DNA of 34,416 nt, taken from the NCBI GenBank assembly GCA_943322985.2, contig CALPGA020000011.1:1-34416 (forward strand), written 5' to 3'. The translations under genes were made by a program, and so were the position numbers. A model generated the notes under the pieces. It was given only the letters and a program-made list of their open reading frames with translations, was not told the DNA's origin and ran no database searches. The stretch's first letter is position 1. Each line of letters starts with the position of its first letter. This DNA comes from Candidatus Finniella inopinata (GTDB lineage Bacteria > Pseudomonadota > Alphaproteobacteria > Paracaedibacterales > CAITNM01). This document shows, piece after piece, positions 23,331 to 31,290 of this stretch.

Positions 23331-23618
23331 CTATCTTATTCTACTCCATAGTTTTTGATTAAGTGCCTCAATACTTGCAGAGGAATCGTTTTCCTGTACC
23401 TCAGAAACTTGCTCACAATATGGTAAGTAAATAATATCCATTAAATTCTCAACAGTTGCTGATGTTTCTTTGTTTGTACCTTCTTTTATAAATATAACTT
23501 CTCCTTTTATTGAGTGCACGTTTCGATGTTTAAAAATTTTTCTTTGATTTTCAGTGCACATCAGCATGTTGAGGAAAGTTAAACATGTTTTCCACGTGCA
23601 ATTATGGGAATAATTCAC
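23331..23618 (-). CDS. Small ORF, uncertain
   Basis: A 95-codon open frame with GTG at 23618, immediately after an in-frame stop. It contains CTWKTCLTFLNMLMCTENQR and an acidic C-terminus (EQVSEVQENDSSASIEALNQ). There is no convincing ribosome site at the GTG; internal ATGs (MLMCTENQ) are possible. In favour of a gene is the strong terminator just downstream on the same strand. No family recognised and no signal peptide. It may be a real small protein or the tail of a broken one. Confidence 0.35.
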   Translation of the reverse strand: MNYSHNCTWKTCLTFLNMLMCTENQRKIFKHRNVHSIKGEVIFIKEGTNKETSATVENLMDIIYLPYCEQVSEVQENDSSASIEALNQKLWSRIR

Positions 23619-23682
23619 CTAACATTTCCCACTAATATTGGCTATAAGCACAATGGGTCTAGGGCATCTTGGAGGAATCGTT

Positions 23683-23835
23683 ATGAAGAAGCAATACAGA
23701 AGGTGCGTGATTTTTATTAGGATAGTTGGGCAGATGCTTAGTATGAACAAATGGTATAAAAGGTTCATGATTATTGCCGGAATATTTGCACATTTTGTAT
23801 TCGTGCAACCAATCTTATGCCAGATTATTAAATAA
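23683..23835 (+). pseudogene. Decayed SemiSWEET fragments (two tandem copies of the N-terminus)
   Basis: A 50-codon frame from an ATG with a good GGAGG site. It reads MKKQYRRCVIFIRIVGQMLS and then MNKWYKRFMIIAGIFAHFVF with a short tail VQPILCQIIK before a stop. Each unit is a version of the first 20 residues of the SemiSWEET at 23935 (MNKWYRRYMIFIGIFGQFLF). The units follow one another exactly (60 bp for the first). So the SemiSWEET start has been duplicated at least twice, and the two upstream copies have lost the rest of the transporter. It could still make a small membrane peptide, but a remnant is more likely. Confidence 0.65.
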
Positions 23836-23934
23836 AAGTACTTAAGAGCTTTTATTAGGGTTTATAGCCCGTGACTGACAGATGACTAACTGAGTTAGAA
23901 TCAATCTTTCTCTTTTATAACAAGGAGATTTGAT

Positions 23935-24192
23935 ATGAATAAATGGTACAGAAGATACATGATTTTTATTGGCATATTTGGTCAGTTTTTATTTTATTCG
24001 CAGTTTTACACAATACTTCAGCACAAAAGTGCCCATGATGTTTCATTGGTTGGGTTTATCGGCGGGTTTATTTCAGTGTTTAGTTGGTTTATTTACGGTC
24101 TAATGCTGAACGATAAGCCGCTGATTATTTCGAACATTATCGCAAGCATTGGTGCGCTTTTGGTGGTGATGGCAATTTTGGTTTACCAATAG
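23935..24192 (+). CDS. SemiSWEET-type transporter
   Basis: An 85-residue membrane protein with three helices, the half-size bacterial version of eukaryotic SWEET sugar transporters, which works as a dimer in the inner membrane. Helix 1 is MIFIGIFGQFLFYSQFYTIL, followed by the conserved loop HKSAHDVSL; helix 2 is VGFIGGFISVFSWFIYGLML, and helix 3 is PLIISNIIASIGALLVVMAI with the conserved Asn. The PQ box of helix 1 is here SQ (YSQFYTIL), close to the usual PQ. AAGGAG lies just upstream of the ATG. Likely moves a sugar or related small solute; substrate unknown. Confidence 0.8.
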   Translation: MNKWYRRYMIFIGIFGQFLFYSQFYTILQHKSAHDVSLVGFIGGFISVFSWFIYGLMLNDKPLIISNIIASIGALLVVMAILVYQ

Positions 24193-24195
24193 ATG

Positions 24196-24318
24196 TCACT
24201 CAGTATGCACCACTGTTAATGTGCCTTCATCGTCAGGATCATCACTTGATGTCTCAAAATAAGTGAAGGCATATAGGGTAAAATCTTTGTCTTCAATAAG
24301 AAATGTATTTTGCAACAT
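24196..24318 (-). pseudogene. Short ORF, likely C-terminal remnant of a lost gene
   Basis: Forty codons from an ATG at 24318 read MLQNTFLIEDKDFTLYAFTY and then FETSSDDPDDEGTLTVVHTE before TGA. The composition resembles the acidic end of a real protein, and a TGA blocks the frame five codons above the ATG-proximal sense codons. No ribosome site is obvious. It sits between the SemiSWEET and rimM genes (24193-24435), a stretch with nothing else that I can recognise. Confidence 0.3.
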
Positions 24319-24435
24319 CAGCGCATCTTTATTTCAAAGTGCTGGTGTCACAATAGGCTATACGCAATTTTTTACTACGTGGAAATTGATGAGCAATTTA
24401 CATTGATATTTTTCTAGGGAGGGTGGAGTTGGGTT

Positions 24436-24918
24436 TTAAATCAGAAAATGATCTTCGTCACACTCAAGCTTATTGGGCAGAACGGTGCAGCTGGTTAAAT
24501 GAATGGTGCCAACTTTCCCGGTTGGGGTGCTTATTTCGCAAAATGTACCTGCGCCAAAGTCGAACACGCCAACGACTGTGCCTAGGGTTTTATCACCAGC
24601 CATTAATGGCAGATCCATTAGCTGTTCATAGTAGACTTCTTCATCTGACAAAGGGGGCAGTTGGCTTTCGTCAATAAATAATTGAGTGCCCTTTAGTAAA
24701 TCTGCTTGGTTACGGGTAGTTACACCAGCAATTGATGCAACAGCCAAAGTTGGTGATTTTACTGATAGGCTAGTAATTGAAACGGGTTCTTGTTTTTCAT
24801 TAACAATTACCCCGTATTCAGTAAGGCTTTCAGGAGATTCGGCAAAAATTTTAATTTTTACTTGGCCCTTAATACCATGGCCAGCAACAATTTGCCCAAG
24901 ACATATTAAGGATTTCAT
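24436..24918 (-). CDS. rimM: Ribosome maturation factor RimM
   Basis: Helps late assembly of the 30S ribosomal subunit, binding protein uS19. A 160-residue protein, slightly short for the family. The N-terminal RimM domain begins ICLGQIVAGHGIKGQVKIKI and holds TRNQADLLKGTQLFIDESQL near 68-87; the C-terminal PRC-barrel domain has VYYEQLMDLPLMAGDKTLGT and then VVGVFDFGAGTFCEI. It is third in the minus-strand order ffh, rpsP, rimM. The usual following trmD and rplS are absent; the ORF remnant and SemiSWEET lie there instead. Confidence 0.95.
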   Translation of the reverse strand: MKSLICLGQIVAGHGIKGQVKIKIFAESPESLTEYGVIVNEKQEPVSITSLSVKSPTLAVASIAGVTTRNQADLLKGTQLFIDESQLPPLSDEEVYYEQLMDLPLMAGDKTLGTVVGVFDFGAGTFCEISTPTGKVGTIHLTSCTVLPNKLECDEDHFLI

Positions 24919-24924
24919 AGGACG

Positions 24925-25005
24925 GTTGTCATCCCCGCGTAGGCGGGGATCCAGATGTATATTAAAAAATGGATTCCCGCTTTTGCAGGAATGACAGGAA
25001 TAGTC
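24925..25005. repeat. Dispersed repeat between rpsP and rimM
   Basis: CATCCCCGCGTAGGCGGGGA then TCCAG is a strong hairpin (CCCCGC with GCGGGG), followed by GGATTCCCGCTTTTGCAGGA then ATGAC, a second palindrome-like unit. The insert sits between two genes of one operon. Confidence 0.75.
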
Positions 25006-25007
25006 AC

Positions 25008-25532
25008 TTAAGCAGCAGGCTCAGCAGGAGTTTCTGCTGCAGCTTCTTCAGCAACAGCTTCAACTGGTGTCTCAACAACAGGTGCAGCAACAGTTTCTTC
25101 AACAACCGCTACAACTTCTTCAACAACAGGAGCTGGTGCAGCAGCAGCGGCTGCTGCAGCTTCAGCAGCTTTCGCGCTGTCTTGTGCTGCTCTTTCAGCT
25201 GCAGATTCAGCAGCTTTCACACGTTCTTGTGCTTTTTTCTTAGGAGCTGATTTCAATGGCGTTACGCTACGTTCTGGTTTTGCAACTAAGCCCATATTAG
25301 CCAAGAAACCAACCACACGGTCAGTTGGTTGTGCACCAACAGAAAGCCAATATTTAGCGCGTTCAGCATCAACAAGAATACGATCCTTATTGCTGTGTTC
25401 CAAAAATGGGTTGTATGAACCAATACGTTCAACAAAACGCCCATCACGTGGTGAAGTTGCTTCAGCAACTACAATACGATAGAAAGGACGCTTTTTCGCG
25501 CCACCGCGAGCTAAGCGAATTTTTAATGCCAT
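25008..25532 (-). CDS. rpsP: Small ribosomal subunit protein bS16, with long low-complexity tail
   Basis: Essential protein of the 30S body. Residues 1-85 are the normal bS16: [40 protein letters not shown] and [20 protein letters not shown]. The remaining 90 residues form a Lys-containing then Ala/Glu/Val/Pro-rich tail ([40 protein letters not shown]). Tails of this kind occur in other alphaproteobacterial S16 proteins. It lies 23 bases after ffh in the ffh-rpsP-rimM operon; an intergenic palindrome separates it from rimM. Confidence 0.96.
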   Translation of the reverse strand: MALKIRLARGGAKKRPFYRIVVAEATSPRDGRFVERIGSYNPFLEHSNKDRILVDAERAKYWLSVGAQPTDRVVGFLANMGLVAKPERSVTPLKSAPKKKAQERVKAAESAAERAAQDSAKAAEAAAAAAAAPAPVVEEVVAVVEETVAAPVVETPVEAVAEEAAAETPAEPAA

Positions 25533-25555
25533 GTTACTACTCCTTAAATACTCTT

Positions 25556-26908
25556 TTACATTCCACGCATCATTGCGCCTAAACCTTGGCGCATGAAACC
25601 TTTTTGCCCCATCTTGCCCATGCTTTTGAACATTTTTTGCATTTGTTCAAATTGCTTAAGCAAGCGATTAACTTCCATCACTTGTACCCCTGAACCCAAT
25701 GCTATGCGCTTGCGGCGCGAACCATTAAGAATAGTAGGGTTTCGTCGTTCCTTCTTGGTCATTGATCTAATAACAGCAAGCTGGCGACGAACTAGGCTGT
25801 CATCAAGTCCAGCCCCTTCTAGTTTATCTTTTATTTTGCCAATTCCAGGCAAAAAACCAAGCATGCTAGAAAGGCCACCCATCTTTTGCATGCCTTCCAA
25901 TTGCTTGGCCATATCATTCAGATCAAAATGCCCTTTTTCCAATTTTTTTGCAAGCTTTTCTTGTTCTTCACTATTAGAAAGCTCCGCAGCACGTTCAACC
26001 AAGGCTACAATGTCGCCCATATCAAGAATTCGGCTGGCTACTCGGTGGGAATCAAACACCTCTAATTGGTCAACCCGCTCGCCCATTCCAAGGAACTTAA
26101 TTGGGCACCCAGTTACATGGCGCATTGAAAGGGCGGCACCGCCACGACCATCACCATCGGCGCGGGTCAGTATAATAGATGTTACGCCAATTGCTTCGTG
26201 AAAATTCTTGGCAATGTTTACAGCATCTTGGCCGGTTAAGCTGTCTGCAACTAAAAATGTTTCTATTGGGTTTGCTAGGGCTTTTATGTCTTTAAGTTCA
26301 GTCATTAATTCGTCATCAATGTGCAGACGACCGGCGGTGTCTAGAATAATCACATCAATATTTTGAACTTTTGCAGCGTTCATAGCGCGCTTGGTAATTT
26401 CCAGAGGTTTTTCACCTTCTACAATAGGCAAGCTTGGAATTTCCATTTGCTTGGCTAATGTTTCCAACTGAAGCTGCGCTGCTGGGCGATAAATGTCTAA
26501 TGATGCTAGCAATACATTTTTGCGAAACTTGGTGGTTAGCAATTTTGCCAACTTGGCAGATGATGTGGTTTTTCCAGACCCCTGCAAACCTACCATTAAC
26601 ATGACCATAGGGGAGGGCGCTGCTAAATTAATAGGTTCAGGTTCACCACCCAAGGCATGAATCAATTGGTCGTTAACAATTTTAATAACCATTTGTGCTG
26701 GGTTAATGCTTTTAACCAATTCCTGCCCAACAGCTTGCGCTTTGGCTTGTTCTATAAATTCTTTAACAACAGGTAGGGCAACGTCTGCTTCTAGCAAAGC
26801 AATACGAATTTCGCGCATGGCTGCGTTTACATCGTCCTCTGAAAGGGAGCCACGCCCCTTTAGGCGATCAAAAATTCCTGATAAACGATCTGATAATGAC
26901 TTATACAT
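25556..26908 (-). CDS. ffh: Signal recognition particle protein Ffh
   Basis: GTPase that binds 4.5S RNA and hydrophobic signal sequences and delivers ribosomes to FtsY at the membrane. The 450 residues contain the helical N domain (1-95), the G domain with [19 protein letters not shown] (P-loop 107-114), [31 protein letters not shown], and [15 protein letters not shown] (usually TKxDGDARGGAAL), followed by [20 protein letters not shown]. The M domain is methionine-rich ([20 protein letters not shown]). First gene of ffh-rpsP-rimM, divergent from the four-gene operon that starts at 27023. Confidence 0.97.
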   Translation of the reverse strand: MYKSLSDRLSGIFDRLKGRGSLSEDDVNAAMREIRIALLEADVALPVVKEFIEQAKAQAVGQELVKSINPAQMVIKIVNDQLIHALGGEPEPINLAAPSPMVMLMVGLQGSGKTTSSAKLAKLLTTKFRKNVLLASLDIYRPAAQLQLETLAKQMEIPSLPIVEGEKPLEITKRAMNAAKVQNIDVIILDTAGRLHIDDELMTELKDIKALANPIETFLVADSLTGQDAVNIAKNFHEAIGVTSIILTRADGDGRGGAALSMRHVTGCPIKFLGMGERVDQLEVFDSHRVASRILDMGDIVALVERAAELSNSEEQEKLAKKLEKGHFDLNDMAKQLEGMQKMGGLSSMLGFLPGIGKIKDKLEGAGLDDSLVRRQLAVIRSMTKKERRNPTILNGSRRKRIALGSGVQVMEVNRLLKQFEQMQKMFKSMGKMGQKGFMRQGLGAMMRGM

Positions 26909-26960
26909 AACACCTCACGAGCATAACCATAAAATAGGGATTATTTTGTGAAATTACAAG

Positions 26961-27022
26961 GACAAGCAGTGTATATTGTATTGCGTCAATTTAGTCTGAT
27001 AAACTAAATACGAAGGAACGTC
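26961..27022 (+). promoter_or_regulatory. Possible promoter and ribosome site of the four-gene operon
   Basis: TTGTAT followed by an 18-base spacer and TAAACT is a weak sigma-70 candidate between ffh and the operon. The GAAGGAA ribosome site just before the ATG at 27023 is strong. The space is only 114 bases from the ffh start. Confidence 0.4.
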
Positions 27023-27931
27023 ATGACTAAAAATAAAATTCAATTTGCTGTTATTCGAGAAGATCCTAATCAAGAAGCGTCTTGTTTAATAGGCACAGAA
27101 AAAATTTTACTGATTGCGTCAGGAGGGTGCACAGCTTTTCATCTGCAATGCATGTACAACGATTTAGATATTACAATTATAGATGCAAATAAAAATCAAC
27201 TTGAGCTTACTGAAAAAAAACGACAGCTTTTAAATGCAGAAACCATTAATCCAACCGAATGGACTATTGGATGTGATGTGAATACGAGTTTAAATGCTTG
27301 CGGAAATTTTGAATCATTATTTAGGCAATTTAGACTATTTTTAGAAGAATTTATAATTTCCCACAAACAAATGAGAGAAATTTTATTTAATAAAGCTGAT
27401 ACCAACCAGCTGCTTCAAAACCCATACTGGAAAGTTGCTTTTGATTTGTTTTTTTCTGATTCGATCCTAAATACTATGTTTGGACCAGAAGCGACTCAAC
27501 ACTCTAATGGGTATCCGTCCTATTTTAAAAATGTTATTGAAGAAGGATTGAATAATTCCAAAAGGGCGTCAAATTACTGGTTACACCATATTTTGTTAGG
27601 ATACTACGATCATTCGTGCATACCACTCTATCTGCAGAAACCTATATTTCATAAACCATTCGAACTTATTAACGTTAAAATTCAGGATATTAAAGATTTT
27701 TCAGAATACAATTTTATTGGCCTTTCCAATGTCTTTGATTGGTTAGATACTGAATCAACCCAATATATTATTGAAACATTAAAGGCAACGACTAAAAAGC
27801 ATTGTAAAATCTTGTTAAGGCAACTAAATAACAGTCTTCATTATGACTTTGGTGAAGATTTCAATGAATCTATTTTAGATCAAGACAACAGTATGTTTTA
27901 CAATAGGATAACGCTCTATGAAAAAAAATAA
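27023..27931 (+). CDS. DUF3419 / BtaA-like 3-amino-3-carboxypropyl transferase
   Basis: Likely moves the 3-amino-3-carboxypropyl group of S-adenosylmethionine onto an acceptor, as BtaA does with diacylglycerol in betaine-lipid synthesis. The 302 residues show the family blocks: FAVIREDPNQEASCL at 8-22, the SAM-binding strand and loop KILLIASGGCTAFHL at 27-41, TIIDANKNQLELTEKKRQLL at 51-70, FGPEATQHSNGYPSYFKNVI at 153-172, GLSNVFDWLD at 233-242 and ILLRQLNNSL at 263-272. The length is closer to short DUF3419 proteins than to the larger BtaA. First gene of a tightly coupled operon; its stop overlaps the start of the diiron protein gene by 14 bases. No BtaB-like N-methyltransferase is nearby, so the product is probably not betaine lipid. 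Acceptor unknown. Confidence 0.75.
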   Translation: MTKNKIQFAVIREDPNQEASCLIGTEKILLIASGGCTAFHLQCMYNDLDITIIDANKNQLELTEKKRQLLNAETINPTEWTIGCDVNTSLNACGNFESLFRQFRLFLEEFIISHKQMREILFNKADTNQLLQNPYWKVAFDLFFSDSILNTMFGPEATQHSNGYPSYFKNVIEEGLNNSKRASNYWLHHILLGYYDHSCIPLYLQKPIFHKPFELINVKIQDIKDFSEYNFIGLSNVFDWLDTESTQYIIETLKATTKKHCKILLRQLNNSLHYDFGEDFNESILDQDNSMFYNRITLYEKK

Positions 27932-28661
27932 CGGGAATATTACAGAAAAAATAGACACTATATTAAGTGAACTAAATTATAAGAATAACCCTTATTTTCA
28001 AAACTTGGCAGATGGAATTTTTGATAAAGATGATTTTATTGAAACGCAAATCCAATTTTATTTTGCTGTGAGATTTTTTTCTCGGCCAATGGCAGCTTTA
28101 GCTGCGAAAATACCCTTACCACATATGCGCCTTGAAGTAGTTCGAAATGTTTGGGAAGAACACGGGGAAGGGAATTTAAAAAAGGCACATGCACACACAT
28201 TTGAAGAACTATTGAAACGTCTTGGGAATATTAACTTGTCAGATATAGATAAGCGATCTCTTTGGCCTGAAATTAGGATATTCAATACAACTTTAAGTGG
28301 AGTGTGTGTTCTAGATGATTACATGACAGGTGTCGGTACGCTTGGAATTATTGAACAAATGTTTTCTGATATTTCAAGCATTATAGGGAAAGAAATTGTA
28401 AAAAATAAATGGTTATCAGAAGATCAACTCATTCATTACAATTTGCATGAAAAATTAGATGAAAAACATGCCTGGGATTTTTTTTCCATTGTTGAAAAAG
28501 CTTACGAAAATCAAGAGCATCAGTACTACATAGATCAAGGTATGTGGATGGGCGCGACACTTTTTAATGCACTTTATACTGGTCTTTTTGAGCACCGTAA
28601 AAGAAGAGTTTTTCGAGATGTTAAAACGCTCCATTCCAGGGCAGAAGGCATACCTTGCTGA
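27918..28661 (+). CDS. Haem-oxygenase-like diiron protein (PqqC/TenA/CADD superfamily)
   Basis: A 247-residue all-helical protein of the haem-oxygenase-like diiron oxidase group, whose members oxidise, cleave or rearrange small molecules with O2 at a two-iron site. All six expected ligands can be placed: Glu80 or Glu81 in NVWEEHGEGN, His91 in KKAHAHTFEELL, Glu146 in TLGIIEQMF, and His177, Asp181 and His184 in HEKLDEKHAWDFF, the H-x3-D-x2-H pattern of CADD. The sequence NPYFQNLADG near residue 24 is also family-like. It overlaps the previous gene by 14 bases and the next by 7, so it is translated with both. Placed after a transferase, it could oxidise the aminocarboxypropylated product. An alternative is a CADD-like p-aminobenzoate synthase. 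Confidence 0.75.
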   Translation: MKKNNGNITEKIDTILSELNYKNNPYFQNLADGIFDKDDFIETQIQFYFAVRFFSRPMAALAAKIPLPHMRLEVVRNVWEEHGEGNLKKAHAHTFEELLKRLGNINLSDIDKRSLWPEIRIFNTTLSGVCVLDDYMTGVGTLGIIEQMFSDISSIIGKEIVKNKWLSEDQLIHYNLHEKLDEKHAWDFFSIVEKAYENQEHQYYIDQGMWMGATLFNALYTGLFEHRKRRVFRDVKTLHSRAEGIPC

Positions 28662-29338
28662 AAATTGAATGCGTAAAAATTTGGCCAAATGAAAGCTTGA
28701 TAAATTTTGAAAAAGAATTTGTCTACACATTTAATGGCGGATTTTTCTCTATTTCGCATGAGCCGTGCTATAAGGAGTTTTTTGAATCTTTAAGATTTAA
28801 TATTGAAGAACCCCGACTGTTCATAGCAACAAAAAATGATCAAATTGTTGCAGTGGCAATTGCTGTACTGCAGGAGATACCCCCCAAAAAATCAAAAACT
28901 TGGTATATTTGCGACCTTAAAATAAAAAAAGGAAATGCCGAAATTCTGGTGCCTTTTTTAAGCTTTTTAAAGGATCATTGTTTTTCTATAGCATCTAAGG
29001 TTTATGCCGTGTCAATGAATCCTAAAGAAGGTACAAATAGGTTTGCTTATTTTTGCATGCGGAATAAAATCTTGAAATTTAAAAAAGAGACTGATTTATT
29101 TCTTTATGATGTATCTGATTTTCAGATGGCATTATCTAAAAAAAAGCTTGTTATTAATAAAGATAAGCAAGTTGATATATATCACTGTATCAAAAGGGAG
29201 GAAGATACTGGACGTTCTTCAATCACCTTATTTTCAAGTCTTAATGAATTGCCTTTATCACTTTGGGGGACTGCAAGTATTATGCATAACGGTTTGGATA
29301 ACTTAAGTTGGGATTGGATTTCATCATGCGATATTTAG
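28655..29338 (+). CDS. GNAT-like protein of the four-gene operon
   Basis: A 227-residue protein starting at TTG 28655, whose start overlaps the previous stop codon. Residues about 40-140 resemble a GNAT fold: RLFIATKNDQIVAVAIAVLQ is the typical two-strand hairpin, TWYICDLKIKKGNAEILVPF then LSFLKDHC the central strand and helix with a degenerate acetyl-CoA loop, and VYAVSMNPKEGTNRFAYFCM the last strand and helix. The C-terminal 80 residues (KDKQVDIYHCIKREEDTGRS and beyond) do not match anything I know. It probably acylates, or only recognises, the operon product. Low GC and clean coupling with the other genes support a real gene. Confidence 0.6.
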   Translation: MLKIECVKIWPNESLINFEKEFVYTFNGGFFSISHEPCYKEFFESLRFNIEEPRLFIATKNDQIVAVAIAVLQEIPPKKSKTWYICDLKIKKGNAEILVPFLSFLKDHCFSIASKVYAVSMNPKEGTNRFAYFCMRNKILKFKKETDLFLYDVSDFQMALSKKKLVINKDKQVDIYHCIKREEDTGRSSITLFSSLNELPLSLWGTASIMHNGLDNLSWDWISSCDI

Positions 29339-29347
29339 GGAAAACAA

Positions 29348-29941
29348 ATGTTGCTTGATAGACAGGTTTACGCACTTTTAGAAAGTGTTGCTCCTTATTT
29401 GATCATTTGGGTTTTTTTATTTTATGTTATCTCTTTAATTCGCATATCTCTAAATTTAATAAACTCAGAAAAAACCAAAGGATATGGATCAGTTATATCT
29501 GAACTTCCTGGTCTTCCCCTCATTTTTATGCATAGCGTTGCATTTTTTAAATCAATAAACTGCCATGACTATGTATCAGCGTTTTTGTTTTTATGGTGGG
29601 GTCCTGGTTTTTTTGTGTTCGCAGCAGTGTATTTATACGGAAAAATTTCAAAAGTAAAAATTAATTGGGCGCCATGGGGATTAATTACCTCTTACGCTTG
29701 TAAAGCTGATTACGTGATTTTTATGGCTATTTATTATTACTTTGATATGCCAACAATTATGTTCACGTTTAGTGCCTGGATAATTTGTGATCAGATAAAT
29801 CTTGCGTGGTTTCTAGGTACAAGCGATCGCGCCAAACGAACGTTTGAAGACTTCTGGATTCTGCGCGTTCTGTATCCTGGATTATTGTTTATCATGTTAT
29901 TTTATCAAGACATCACTTACCGAAAGCATTATTTAACCTGA
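29348..29941 (+). CDS. Membrane protein of the four-gene operon, 3' end cut by IS1595
   Basis: A 197-residue protein with about five transmembrane helices (APYLIIWVFLFYVISLIRIS, YVSAFLFLWWGPGFFVFAAV, YVIFMAIYYYFDMPTIMFTF, SAWIICDQINLAWFLG, VLYPGLLFIMLFY). Start ATG at 29348, nine bases after the previous stop, with a GGGA ribosome site. The insertion sequence begins at 29937, so the last Thr codon and the TGA stop at 29939-29941 lie inside the IS end. The native C-terminus is therefore lost or replaced. No family recognised; possibly a membrane enzyme or exporter for the operon product, which is inference. Confidence 0.65.
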   Translation: MLLDRQVYALLESVAPYLIIWVFLFYVISLIRISLNLINSEKTKGYGSVISELPGLPLIFMHSVAFFKSINCHDYVSAFLFLWWGPGFFVFAAVYLYGKISKVKINWAPWGLITSYACKADYVIFMAIYYYFDMPTIMFTFSAWIICDQINLAWFLGTSDRAKRTFEDFWILRVLYPGLLFIMLFYQDITYRKHYLT

Positions 29942-30967
29942 TTACCCAGTATGATCCGCTAGGATTTTGTGGTAAGAGATAGGGTATCAACAATAGGCAA
30001 AGAAAGGGTTTTTGGTTATGAGTAAGAACAAAATTCAGTTTCAAAAAGGTTTAAGTTTGCCAGAGTTTTCGAAAAATTACGGCACCGAAGAACAGTGTTT
30101 GGAAGCTTTACTTAAGCTGCGTTGGCCAGAAGGATTTGAGTGTCCAAAATGCCAATGTAAAGCCTATTGCCGTTTAAAACGCCGCGCTCTCTTTCAATGT
30201 AATGCATGCAGAAACCAGGTTTCAATAACCGCAGGCACTATTTACCATTCAACAAAACTGCCTCTGACAAAGTGGTTTTTAGCCACCTATTTGATGACCC
30301 AAAGCAAAAGTGGCATTTCGCAACTGGAACTTGCCAGACAGCTTGGTGTGTCCTCAAATACAGGTGCAATGGTATATCACAAATTAGCCCAAGTCATGAT
30401 GGAGAGAGACTCCTACAAACCTCTTTCAGGAAACGTAGAAATTGATGACGCTTATTGGGGTGGAAAGAAGAAGGGTAAACGTGGCAGGGGCTCAGAAAAC
30501 AAAACCCCTTTTATTGCAGCTGTTGAAAAAAGTGCAGACAACCATCCGATCCACATCAAGTTAAGTGTGGTGTCTGGTTTTAAGAAGGAAGAGTTGAAGC
30601 AGTGGTCAAGCAAGCATTTGGCTTCTGGCACAATAGCTGTTTCTGACGGTTTACGTTGTTTTACAGCCATTGAGGAAGCGGGATTTGAGCATAAGGTGGT
30701 GATTGTTGGTAATAGCAAAGATCCAAAAAAGTTGGCCCCTTTTAACTGGGTCAATACTATTCTTGGAAATTTAAAATCAGCATTATCAGGAATTTACCAT
30801 AAACTTTCGAGCGCCCATCTTCCAAGGCATCTTGCTACTTTCCAGTATCGCTTTAATCGCAGGTTTGTTTTAGGTGATATGATTAACCGGTTGATATTTG
30901 TATCTTTACGAACGCTACCTATGCCAGCACGCCTTCTAAAGCTAGAGGACTATCATTGGTAATCAGG
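29937..30967 (+). mobile_element. IS1595-family insertion sequence (1031 bp)
   Basis: The ends match as inverted repeats: CCTGATTACCCAGTATGATC on the left (29937-29956), and on the right the reverse complement starts CCTGATTACCAATGATAG (30967 down). The internal gene is an IS1595 transposase. The 8 bases outside the ends (TTATTTAA left, ATAAAATA right) are not a target duplication, so the right flank has been replaced, most likely by deletion or recombination. The left end interrupts the membrane protein gene; the right end joins a truncated IS3 gene. Confidence 0.8.
30012..30962 (+). CDS. IS1595-family transposase
   Basis: A complete 316-residue transposase. The N-terminal zinc ribbon has CPKCQCKAYC at about residues 49-58 and a second CNACRNQ pair near 73-79. 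The ISXO2-like DDE domain starts with GNVEIDDAYWGGKKKGKRGR (first catalytic Asp of the pattern near 144-146), continues with IAVSDGLRCFTAIEEAGFEH (second Asp), and ends with ILGNLKSALSGIYHKLSSAH and LPRHLATFQYRFNRRF. An ATG with AGGGTTTTTGGTT upstream opens the frame at 30012 (or two codons later). The frame looks intact, so the element may still move. Confidence 0.92.
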   Translation: MVMSKNKIQFQKGLSLPEFSKNYGTEEQCLEALLKLRWPEGFECPKCQCKAYCRLKRRALFQCNACRNQVSITAGTIYHSTKLPLTKWFLATYLMTQSKSGISQLELARQLGVSSNTGAMVYHKLAQVMMERDSYKPLSGNVEIDDAYWGGKKKGKRGRGSENKTPFIAAVEKSADNHPIHIKLSVVSGFKKEELKQWSSKHLASGTIAVSDGLRCFTAIEEAGFEHKVVIVGNSKDPKKLAPFNWVNTILGNLKSALSGIYHKLSSAHLPRHLATFQYRFNRRFVLGDMINRLIFVSLRTLPMPARLLKLEDYHW

Positions 30968-31290
30968 ATAAAATATGAAGAGGTTTACTTAAAAACCTAC
31001 GATTCAGTGAAAGAGGCTAAGCTTTGTTTAGCTGCTTATATTTATTGGTATAATTATGAGCGTCGGCACAGCGGTATCAATCATCACAAGCCTTATGAGG
31101 TGATGACGGGTAAAAAAGAAGCAACAACATGGTCATTTAAGAGGGCTGATGAATATATGGATAACTGCAAGCAGTTACCACACAAATTCACAGCCACAAC
31201 TACAGAAACAATTAAGCAGCAAAAGGTAAAATTAACGATGAATCACTCCTCAAAAAAAGCTGCTTAGTGTTCTTGACTATGGGGGGCACT
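30968..31290 (+). pseudogene. IS3-family OrfB fragment (C-terminal 100 codons) with IS end
   Basis: After the IS1595 end the frame reads IKYEEVYLKTYDSVKEAKLC and LAAYIYWYNYERRHSGINHH with KPYEVMTGKK, the end of the IS3-type integrase core (the WYN-x-x-R-x-H-S segment). The catalytic Asp residues are missing because the left two thirds of the gene is gone. The stop is at 31265-31267, and GTGTTCTTGACTATGGGGGG then CAC near 31268-31289 looks like the right terminal sequence of the IS3 element. Confidence 0.75.

Noticed and set aside
25008..25250. Ala/Val/Glu repeats in rpsP as a possible assembly error
   Set aside because: The tail stays in frame to a proper stop, and such tails are known in bS16 of other alphaproteobacteria.
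27023..27931. Betaine-lipid synthesis (btaA-btaB) as the operon's job
   Set aside because: No N-methyltransferase partner is nearby and the diiron protein has no role in that pathway; it stays possible only if a btaB is encoded elsewhere.
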